Under the pieces are notes generated by a model. That model was not told where the DNA came from. It did not search any database and saw only the letters and a program-made list of their open reading frames with translations. Shown piece by piece: positions 1 through 6,026 of a stretch of DNA of 18,710 nt. Both the position numbers and the translations under genes were made by a program. Origin of the DNA: DASZXJ01 sp035545895 (GTDB lineage: Bacteria; Planctomycetota; Phycisphaerae; Tepidisphaerales; Tepidisphaeraceae); NCBI GenBank assembly GCA_035545895.1, contig DASZXJ010000038.1, forward strand, positions 1 to 18,710, written 5' to 3'. The number at the start of each line of letters is the position of its first letter. Positions within the stretch are counted from its first letter, which is position 1.

Positions 1-79
1 TTTGACAGTTCGATGGAATCAGAACATGCGGAATTTCTGTAGTTTCCTCTGGCCATGTCCGATAACCAAGTTATCCAAC

Positions 80-775
80 ATGACGCAAACCCCTATCTGG
101 CAGCAGTTGATGTCATTGATCTTCCGCGATAATCCGTACGCGGGATTCGACCCGTCGCCATATCCACTGGACCTGCAGGGCTGGGGCAGCCAACATCCAA
201 ATTTCGCCAATGTGATCGACGAAGTGCAGCCCAGGCTCATCATCGAAGTGGGCACGTGGAAAGGTGGATCGGCCATTCACATGGCCAAGCTCATGCAGCA
301 GCGCAATTGGCCTTGTGCGATCCTGTGCGTGGACACGTGGCTGGGCGCGATGGAATTCTGGGAACGCAAGGATCAGCAAAACTGGTTTCCAAGCTTGAGG
401 CTCAGCAACGGATATCCGCAGGTTTACTATCAGTTTCTCGCCAACGTCGTGCATAGCGGTCTTCAGGATTGCATCCTTCCATTCCCAACCACCAGCAGCA
501 TTGCAGCGAGGTTTTTCGCAAAATACAAGATTCAGCCGGACATGCTTTATCTGGATGCATCGCACGATGAGATCGATGTGTATCTCGACCTTGTGCAACT
601 CTGGCCCAGCGTCCGGCCGGGTGGGATTTTATTTGGCGACGATTTCACCGACGCCTGGCCGGGCCTGCGCAACGCGGTGCAGAATTTCGCCAGACAGATC
701 GGGATGCAGGTGGAGATTCGCGATCGGCAGTGGATGTTCCGAAAACCGGCAAGCATGATGGCACAAGCAGCATGA
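80..775 (+). CDS. Class I SAM-dependent methyltransferase (Methyltransf_24-like)
   Basis: Predicted to transfer a methyl group from S-adenosylmethionine to an unknown acceptor in the cytoplasm. The 231-residue product has a Rossmann-type core. Motif I is IIEVGTWKGGSA (residues 54-65), an acidic strand end follows at CVDTW (83-87), then LYLDASHDE (157-165) and RPGGILFGDDF (179-189), the order expected for class I enzymes related to sugar O-methyltransferases and CmcI-like proteins. I chose the ATG at 80 because the protein resembles the family from there on. An in-frame TTG at position 2 would add 26 residues without family character, and the frame may even begin left of the window. No clear Shine-Dalgarno precedes 80. 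The gene converges on the MerR regulator downstream. The substrate cannot be read from the sequence; nearby sugar-nucleotide genes make a glycan or natural-product acceptor possible, which is inference only. Confidence 0.75.
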   Translation: MTQTPIWQQLMSLIFRDNPYAGFDPSPYPLDLQGWGSQHPNFANVIDEVQPRLIIEVGTWKGGSAIHMAKLMQQRNWPCAILCVDTWLGAMEFWERKDQQNWFPSLRLSNGYPQVYYQFLANVVHSGLQDCILPFPTTSSIAARFFAKYKIQPDMLYLDASHDEIDVYLDLVQLWPSVRPGGILFGDDFTDAWPGLRNAVQNFARQIGMQVEIRDRQWMFRKPASMMAQAA

Positions 776-782
776 GCACCGA

Positions 783-815
783 AAAACCTCGGCCTTTTAA
801 GGGCCGCAGATCCAA
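783..815. terminator. Possible weak bidirectional hairpin between convergent genes
   Basis: The gap between the plus-strand methyltransferase stop and the minus-strand MerR stop contains CGGCC, a 7-nt loop, then GGCCG at about 790-806. There is a short A-rich stretch on the left but no clean T-run on the right. It could serve both genes, but a 5-bp stem is weak evidence. Confidence 0.25.
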
Positions 816-845
816 GTCATTCAAATAGAACTCAGCAAATCTCTC

Positions 846-1661
846 TCATCCTGCGGAAGACAATTGTACTGGTATCTGTATTTCCGTCAGATAGTTCTTC
901 GGATTGCCCCTGAAAATCATTCCCGGCCCTTTGATATAAATCTCGCGGGTGGGAGAACTCGCGATGTATCCCTTGTCATTCACATACTTGAAGACTTTGG
1001 CATAGGAATCGCTCAGCTTTTCGTATGGGCCTTTGTGCACGAGCGTCACACACTGCATGGCGGGCAATTCGCGGACGTTGATTCCTTCGACGGTCTTGCT
1101 TTGCTTCACCGGGATGCATGCCTCGAAGTCGGCATCGTTCTCTTTATATTCCGTGTCGTAATGCAGCATCATCGGCGGACCGGAAACGAATCGGCCGAAC
1201 GAACGAAAGATTTTGCTGAATCCTTTACCGCATTCGGAATAGTGTCCCTTCATGCGAATACCCGCGATGAGCATCGCGCTGGTCGATTTTTCCTGAACAT
1301 CGAAATGAGTGGGTGTCATTGCACTGACCCGCCTTTCCTGTGAGATGAAATGTTCGAGAGATCGCGCTACGCTGCATAGTTCGCGGATGCGCGCTTCAAT
1401 GGTTTGCTGGTGAGATTGCATCGCCGTGAGGATATGGTCGTCGTCGGTGCTGTTGAGGATCAGCTTGATCTGCTCGATCGGCAGTTCGAGGTTTCGCAGA
1501 TAAACGATCGCACGAGCGCGTTCAATCAGCGACTCATGGTAGTAGCGATAGCCGGTTTGCGGATCAATGTGCGACGGAATGAGCAATTGCTGCTCGTGAT
1601 AAAGCCGAAGCGCTTTGACGGTGATTCCTGTTACCCTTGAAAACTCCCCGACGCTGAACAT
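846..1661 (-). CDS. MerR-family transcriptional regulator with GyrI-like effector domain
   Basis: One-component transcription factor of 271 residues. Residues 1-70 form the MerR winged HTH, starting MFSVGEFSRVTGITVKALRL, with the family's LRLYHEQQLLIP and GYRYY motifs. A dimerisation helix follows (about 75-112). Residues 120-270 resemble the GyrI/SOUL-like domain that binds small hydrophobic or cationic drugs in BltR/BmrR-type regulators, with a typical YEKL...YAKVFKYVNDKGY stretch and a C-terminal EIQIPVQL strand. Length fits BltR/BmrR-like proteins. The start is secure because the HTH begins at residue 2. The gene is preceded by a MerR-type promoter, so it probably regulates itself. No efflux gene is transcribed divergently beside it, so the target operon is unknown. 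The ligand is not predictable. Confidence 0.9.
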   Translation of the reverse strand: MFSVGEFSRVTGITVKALRLYHEQQLLIPSHIDPQTGYRYYHESLIERARAIVYLRNLELPIEQIKLILNSTDDDHILTAMQSHQQTIEARIRELCSVARSLEHFISQERRVSAMTPTHFDVQEKSTSAMLIAGIRMKGHYSECGKGFSKIFRSFGRFVSGPPMMLHYDTEYKENDADFEACIPVKQSKTVEGINVRELPAMQCVTLVHKGPYEKLSDSYAKVFKYVNDKGYIASSPTREIYIKGPGMIFRGNPKNYLTEIQIPVQLSSAG

Positions 1662-1667
1662 GGGAAC

Positions 1668-1698
1668 AGTCTAAACCTTCCCTTGGGGGGAGAGTCAA
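1668..1698 (-). promoter_or_regulatory. MerR-type promoter/operator of the MerR gene
   Basis: On the minus strand a -35 box TTGACT (1693-1698) and a -10 box TAGACT (1668-1673) are separated by 19 bp. MerR-family promoters characteristically have 19-20 bp here instead of 17. An imperfect dyad lies across the spacer: ACTCTCCC (1688-1695) against GGGAAGGT (1675-1682), 6 of 8 positions paired around a 5-bp centre. This is the expected geometry for a regulator that untwists DNA. Only 6 nt separate the -10 box from the ATG, so the transcript is probably leaderless. Confidence 0.75.
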
Positions 1699-1764
1699 GG
1701 AAAAGGATGAAGGCGGAAGGATGAAAAAACCGGGGTTGCGGTTCGTGCTTGAGACTGAATTGCA
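1699..1764. other. Short intergenic gap with a direct repeat
   Basis: Between the MerR promoter and the methyltransferase stop. It contains AAGGATGAA twice (1703-1711 and 1717-1725). I see no gene and no convincing terminator for the operon that ends at 1765. Confidence 0.4.
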
Positions 1765-2496
1765 TCACGTAGCTTGCATCTGGGCGGCGGATGCAACGTG
1801 CTGAGATGTGCCGATTTGCCGGCGAAGCACGGCGATCTTGCCGTGAGCCGCGTGGCGTTCAAATTGCCCGGTTTGCAGGGCTTCGTCGATCACACGCCAG
1901 GGGCCGAGGTTTTTGTCGGTGGTGTCGTCGAATGCAACCAGCCCGCCGGGTATGACGAAGGGTGACCATGCGTCGAAGTCGGCTTTGGCGCCTTCGTAGG
2001 AATGATCGCCATCGATCCAAAGCAGGCTGATCGGGCCGGACCACGCGCGGGATGCAGCGACCGATGGTAAATTGATCAGCCACACATCTTCCGCCACGCC
2101 AGCGCTAAGAATCGTTCGCAACAAAAAGACCCGATCGTGCGGCCCATACGTGCGGCGACTATCGGGCGGAGCAAACGGCTCGTACGGATCGATCGAGTAA
2201 ATGCGCGGATGATTTCCCTTGCGCGATCCCAGGGCCAGCGCAGCGGCCGAGCTGCCGTGAAAGCTGCCGATTTCGACGATGCTGCCTTCGGCAGATGCGC
2301 TGCGACCGAGTTCATAGAGTGCAATCAGCTCGTCCTTGCCACGCGGCGCATTGAGGCAAAGCACCCGCGCCAGATCGCGAGGATAGCGCACCCGATACCA
2401 AAGCCGATAGGGGAATCGACGACGCCAAACGTCGAATCGCTTGGCGTAATCAAAAAATGCTTCGCTTGCCGTTTGCGTGCCCATGGGACTGCTCAC
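1765..2496 (-). CDS. Class I SAM-dependent methyltransferase (Methyltransf_24), coupled to cytochrome b gene
   Basis: Predicted SAM-dependent methyltransferase of 243 residues. Motif I is IVEIGSFHGSSAA (73-85), then SIDPYEP (101-107), the family hallmark LWIDGDHSYEGA (159-170), and PGGLVAFDD (183-191). The N-terminal 40 residues are Arg- and aromatic-rich (RRRFPYRLWYRVRYPR). The first usable start is GTG at 2496, whose GTGA overlaps the TGA stop of the upstream cytochrome b C-terminal gene, the classic arrangement for translational coupling. An ATG at 2484 is the alternative. Placement makes it the last gene of the bc-complex operon. Its substrate is unknown. It may act on a quinone, a lipid or a glycan, or be unrelated to the complex. 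Related in fold to the methyltransferase at 80-775, but the two are clearly divergent. Confidence 0.8.
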   Translation of the reverse strand: MSSPMGTQTASEAFFDYAKRFDVWRRRFPYRLWYRVRYPRDLARVLCLNAPRGKDELIALYELGRSASAEGSIVEIGSFHGSSAAALALGSRKGNHPRIYSIDPYEPFAPPDSRRTYGPHDRVFLLRTILSAGVAEDVWLINLPSVAASRAWSGPISLLWIDGDHSYEGAKADFDAWSPFVIPGGLVAFDDTTDKNLGPWRVIDEALQTGQFERHAAHGKIAVLRRQIGTSQHVASAAQMQAT

Positions 2497-3650
2497 AAGT
2501 TCGCGCTGAACTCGGGCAGATAGATAAAGTATTTGAGGTTAAACAGCCAGCGCAGCACCATCTTGATCGGCATTAGCGCCATGAGCAAGAGGAGCATGAC
2601 CATCACCACATAACGGATGGCGCCCATTTGCTCGTACATGCGCCGAAGTAACGTGAACCGAAGCAGCACGGGAACGAGCACCAGATATACGCCCATGATC
2701 GCAAAACCGAGCCATTCGCGCACCAGCCAAAATGGGAGGAATGGAAGCGGATTGTCCGTCATGCTGGGCCTGCCGCGATGCAGGATCATGTTCCAGAAGA
2801 CGTTGCTCACATCGACGTTGTTCAGCGCCTCGGCCTTATGCGGATCCCAGAATTCATAAGGCCCAAAGAAACTCCAGTTGGGCCCGCGAAGGAATGTTCC
2901 GAAAAAGATCAGCACAACCCACAAGATCAGGAATCCGAACAGCCAAGTAACCAAGGCAAATGGGCGCTCGCGGATGGTGTAATAGCCGTTGCCTTTGGGG
3001 TTGGTGTCGATGAACGGCATGGCCGCCAGACCGACAATGATCAAGCCGGGATACACGACGCCCGCCATCCAAGGGTCGAAATAGACGAGCATTTCCTGAA
3101 GACCGAGGAAGTACCAGGGCGCCTTGGCAGGGTTGGGTGCGTAGCCCGGATTGGCGGGCTGTTCGAGCGGGGCCTTGGAAACGATCGCCCAGACAGTAAG
3201 GGCAGCCGTCGCCAGCACCAGGCAGATCAGTTCCGTGTAAACCAGGTCCGGCCAAACCAGAACCTTGTCGTCCTTATCCTCTTCCAGCAATGGCAAGCCA
3301 GCCGCGACGCGCTGGTCATTCAATGCCGCCCTTCTGAAGGCGATCCAAATGCACAGCATGACGCTGATCACCATGATGGTGATGGGCACGTTGTCCGGCT
3401 TGCCGACGATCGAGGCGAAGTTGGCATCGCCGATCGAACCAAAATAGGCGACGCAAAATAGGATGAACAAGCTGCCTGCGATGATGGGCCGGGTCCACCA
3501 TTTGTAAAGCACGAACATGAGCGCGAAAATGATGGTCGCGATCGTAATGAAGAAATACGGCTTGGTCAGAAAATTGACCGCTTCCTTCACCGGTTCAGGC
3601 GGAAAGGTGAACGCGGCAAGTGTGCAGAACGGAACGCTGGCAATCGTCAT
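2493..3650 (-). CDS. Cytochrome b C-terminal (subunit IV-like) protein of a Rieske/cytochrome b complex
   Basis: Membrane subunit forming part of the quinol-oxidation (Qo) site. The 385-residue product is far longer than classical subunit IV (about 160). I see about eight membrane segments, near residues 31-50, 56-72, 88-106, 135-157, 195-213, 232-251, 307-330 and 344-366. The subunit IV core starts at PDLVY (134-138). The Qo motif lies in NPAKAPWYFLGLQEM (173-187): the canonical PEWY reads APWY, so the glutamate is replaced by proline. The first three helices are an N-terminal extension absent from b6f subunit IV, and the last two also exceed it. No CxxCH heme c motif is present, unlike Bacillus QcrC, in which a cytochrome c domain is fused. 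The SD GAGGT overlaps the upstream coiled-coil gene's end, 10 nt away. It overlaps the downstream methyltransferase by 4 nt. Confidence 0.88.
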   Translation of the reverse strand: MTIASVPFCTLAAFTFPPEPVKEAVNFLTKPYFFITIATIIFALMFVLYKWWTRPIIAGSLFILFCVAYFGSIGDANFASIVGKPDNVPITIMVISVMLCIWIAFRRAALNDQRVAAGLPLLEEDKDDKVLVWPDLVYTELICLVLATAALTVWAIVSKAPLEQPANPGYAPNPAKAPWYFLGLQEMLVYFDPWMAGVVYPGLIIVGLAAMPFIDTNPKGNGYYTIRERPFALVTWLFGFLILWVVLIFFGTFLRGPNWSFFGPYEFWDPHKAEALNNVDVSNVFWNMILHRGRPSMTDNPLPFLPFWLVREWLGFAIMGVYLVLVPVLLRFTLLRRMYEQMGAIRYVVMVMLLLLMALMPIKMVLRWLFNLKYFIYLPEFSANL

Positions 3651-3660
3651 TGGTTTTACC

Positions 3661-3996
3661 TCAACCCGCGCGCCGGCGGCGGCTTCCTTGCGTCATCTCA
3701 ATCTTCACTAATCGCTCAATCCACTTGTCCATTTTCTGGGATTGATAGTTGACGGAATCCACGCTGGCTTCCAACTTACCCTCAACGCGGGCAATTCTTT
3801 GGCCTAACTCATTGATTACGTCGCGAGTCTGCTCAAATTTTTCATACATGTCCTGGCGAAGCTGTTCGACCTTCATATCCAGATGCCGAAGGTCGCCTTG
3901 GATGGCGTCAAGACGCTGAATCAGTTGCGGCATGGCAGAATGAAGGACATTCTCCACGGCTGCGGCACTGGCTTTTTTCATCAGTTCCTTGGCCAT
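3661..3996 (-). CDS. Small coiled-coil protein inside the cytochrome b operon
   Basis: A 111-residue hypothetical protein, predicted soluble. Nearly the whole length is helical with heptad character: LIQRLDAIQGDLRHLDMKV (about 24-43), then repeated hydrophobic spacing through VINELGQRIARVEGKLEASV, ending in a basic RRRRAG tail. There is no signal peptide, membrane helix or cofactor motif. It sits between the two halves of cytochrome b, 12 nt after one (a GGGA lies upstream of its ATG) and 10 nt before the other, so it is almost certainly co-translated with them. The charged tail and coiled coil would suit an assembly factor or peripheral scaffold of the complex. That is inference from position only; I do not recognise a named family. 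Confidence 0.75.
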   Translation of the reverse strand: MAKELMKKASAAAVENVLHSAMPQLIQRLDAIQGDLRHLDMKVEQLRQDMYEKFEQTRDVINELGQRIARVEGKLEASVDSVNYQSQKMDKWIERLVKIEMTQGSRRRRAG

Positions 3997-4008
3997 GTAA
4001 TTCCCATC

Positions 4009-4800
4009 TTAAAGCGGTCCGGAAATTCCGCCGTCCTTGCGGATGCGCCAAAAATGGATCGCGATCAGCACCGTTACAATCACCGGAATAAACACGCAGT
4101 GCAGCACGTAAAATCGCAGAAGCGCGTTTTCGCCGACGAATGTGCCGGCCAACAGGAAGAATCGCGCATCCGAGCCAGCATGGATCATTGGCACGTCCAA
4201 ACCCGGGAAGGTCATGATCTTGGAGAACGGCCCTGCCGTTCCAACCAAAGGCGTGGCCTGCGCCATTCGCGATCCGACCGTGATGGCCCAAATCGCCAGC
4301 TGATCCCAGGGAAGCAGATAACCGGTGAAGCTCAGCAGCATGGTCAGCACGAGCAGCAGCACGCCGACCACCCAGTTAAATTCGCGTGGCGGCTTGTATG
4401 AGCCGGTCAAAAACACCCGCATCATGTGCAGCCAGATCGCGATGATCATCGCGTGAGCGCCCCAGCGATGAATTTCGCGAAGCACGCCCAGCGTGACGTC
4501 GGCTCGAAGGTCCTGAATATCCTGATAGGCGTATTCGATGACCGGGCGATAGTAGAACATCAGCAGCACACCGCTGACGACCTCGGCCAGGTAGAGGAAG
4601 AACGTCAATCCGCCCATGCACCAGGTGAAGGAGAGGCGCAGGCCGCTCTTACGAACTGCCACCGGATGCAGATGCAGGAAGACGTTGGACATGACGGCCA
4701 TCACGCGCGTACGCCGATCGCGCGGCACGCCATGCCGGAAGACTGAATTCCAAATCTGCGAGTTGCGAACGTAATCCAGAGCCGAGTTGATCAAGCTCAT
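4009..4800 (-). CDS. Cytochrome b N-terminal (b6-like) subunit with heme c_i cysteine
   Basis: Membrane diheme cytochrome of a quinol:acceptor oxidoreductase, 263 residues. Heme b ligands are His111/His125 (EIHRWGAHAM... IWLHMMRVF) and His234/His249 (RFYVLHCVF... AIHFWRIRK). The second pair is 15 apart, as in b6f, not 14 as in mitochondrial bc1. The end RKDGGISGPL mirrors the b6 C-terminus (RKQGISGP), so the protein stops where b6 stops and the C-terminal half is separate. Cys61 in TWCMGGLTFF aligns with b6 Cys35 (FYCLGGITL), which covalently holds heme c_i at the quinone-reduction site. I chose ATG 4800 (MSLINSALDY): upstream codons only translate a heptamer repeat. The SD is weak (GAAAAG directly before ATG). 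The acceptor quinone is probably menaquinone-like, which is inference. Confidence 0.92.
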   Translation of the reverse strand: MSLINSALDYVRNSQIWNSVFRHGVPRDRRTRVMAVMSNVFLHLHPVAVRKSGLRLSFTWCMGGLTFFLYLAEVVSGVLLMFYYRPVIEYAYQDIQDLRADVTLGVLREIHRWGAHAMIIAIWLHMMRVFLTGSYKPPREFNWVVGVLLLVLTMLLSFTGYLLPWDQLAIWAITVGSRMAQATPLVGTAGPFSKIMTFPGLDVPMIHAGSDARFFLLAGTFVGENALLRFYVLHCVFIPVIVTVLIAIHFWRIRKDGGISGPL

Positions 4801-4807
4801 CTTTTCA

Positions 4808-4842
4808 ATTTGCGATTTGCGATTTTGGATTTGCGATTGAAG
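4808..4842. repeat. Heptanucleotide tandem array upstream of cytochrome b
   Basis: Five consecutive 7-nt units on the plus strand, three of them exactly ATTTGCG, one ATTTTGG and one ATTGAAG. Its complement (CGCAAAT, CCAAAAT) belongs to the same family as the array at 7408-7449, which contains CCAAAAT three times. It fills much of the 86-bp gap between the Rieske stop and the cytochrome b ATG and ends 7 nt before that ATG, where a ribosome binding site would lie. Confidence 0.8.
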
Positions 4843-4886
4843 AAATCTCAGTCGCAAATCATCAGTTGCAAACCGACAATCCTCTT

Positions 4887-5960
4887 CTATGCCAACGGGA
4901 TAAAGCTTTCCGGGGCGTCCCATTCGCCGAGTTCGGAACGATAAACCTTCCGCTTATCGACGACAATGTATCCATCCGCATCGCGGCTGATGGTGTAACG
5001 CTCGAGTGGCCTGGGCGTGGGACCTTCGAAATTCACGCCGTCCATGTGATATCCCGATCCATGGCAGGGACACTTGAACTTGTTTTCACTGGCCAGCCAG
5101 TTGGGAATGCAACCCAGGTGCGTGCACGTGGTGCTGAGGGCCACAAGTCGTTTTTCACCAGGGCTTAGATTCACCAGCCAGATGCCGTTTGGCTTGTACT
5201 GCTCATAAACGCCGGGCAGCGCGAATTCATCAAGCCGGCCCACGCGATAGACTGATTTGGGTTCCTTCAAAACCTTGGGGCCGAAGAAATCCTGGAACAT
5301 TGCGCCGAAGGTCATCGTCACGATCGCCATCGCGCCCCACGCGACGGCCAGCATGATATTCATCTGCCGGCGCGTCATCTGGCCGGTCTTGCTGGCGGCC
5401 TGGCGAAGTCGATCCGCCATCGATGTTGACGGCTGATACGCGCCGCCCACCGCGAGCATCGCCATGCGCTGGTCCGGCGGAGCATTCTTCGGCAGCGCGA
5501 CCGCCTTTATAATCTCGTCAGCCTGATTCACTTGCGGGCTACGCCGAATCGTCGATGCAAGCCCGGCCGAAAGCGATGGACTGATCTGACTGTTCTTCAG
5601 CAGCGCCTGCCACTTCGGATCAGGTGGGCCCAGTGGCGCAGCAGCCTTGACGGCGGGCGCTTTGGCTTGAACTTCCCCGCCAGCGGCGGCAGGCGCGGCA
5701 GCGGGCTGGTTCGCCCACGGCGCTTCGCCGGGAACTTCCTTGGTTTCAAACTTGATCACATCCACCGGGCAGCCTTCAGCGGCCGTGATGATCGACGGCG
5801 TCAACGGATTCAGAAAATCCGGCTTTTGAGCAGGCGGGCGGATCAGGCAGGTTTCTTCCTGGACGTCAAATACTTCCGGACAGTCGTTCTCGCACGCATC
5901 ACAAACAATGCAGCCGGGAGCGATCCAGACTTTTGTAACAATCGTATGCGTGTCAGCCAT
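4887..5960 (-). CDS. Ferredoxin-Rieske iron-sulfur fusion protein
   Basis: Iron-sulfur subunit of the complex, 357 residues. Residues 1-75 form a single-[4Fe-4S] ferredoxin: Cys17, Cys20, Cys23 (CIVCDACENDCP) and Cys64 (EGCPVDVIKF) are the expected ligands. Cys27 and Cys38 could form a disulfide like that of small thermophile ferredoxins. A Pro/Ala-rich linker follows (76-115), then an unassigned segment (116-194). TRRQMN (196-201) resembles a twin-arginine motif just before one membrane helix (about 201-222). The Rieske head (235-350) has CTHLGC (279-284) and CPCHGS (297-302): ligands Cys279, His281, Cys297, His300 and disulfide Cys284-Cys299. The Rieske domain should be outside the membrane and the ferredoxin inside. 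It lies 66 nt after the HEAT gene and 86 nt before cytochrome b. Ordinary Rieske proteins lack the ferredoxin module. Confidence 0.9.
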   Translation of the reverse strand: MADTHTIVTKVWIAPGCIVCDACENDCPEVFDVQEETCLIRPPAQKPDFLNPLTPSIITAAEGCPVDVIKFETKEVPGEAPWANQPAAAPAAAGGEVQAKAPAVKAAAPLGPPDPKWQALLKNSQISPSLSAGLASTIRRSPQVNQADEIIKAVALPKNAPPDQRMAMLAVGGAYQPSTSMADRLRQAASKTGQMTRRQMNIMLAVAWGAMAIVTMTFGAMFQDFFGPKVLKEPKSVYRVGRLDEFALPGVYEQYKPNGIWLVNLSPGEKRLVALSTTCTHLGCIPNWLASENKFKCPCHGSGYHMDGVNFEGPTPRPLERYTISRDADGYIVVDKRKVYRSELGEWDAPESFIPLA

Positions 5961-6026
5961 ATCTTGATCTTATGAACGCGAAGAATGTAAGGCGAATGAG
6001 CCTCAATCGCAAGTCGTGCGACAGGA

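Noticed and set aside
4801..4923. Upstream in-frame extension of cytochrome b to 4923
   Set aside because: The added 41 residues translate the Rieske 3' end in another frame and the heptamer array. Family similarity begins just after ATG 4800.
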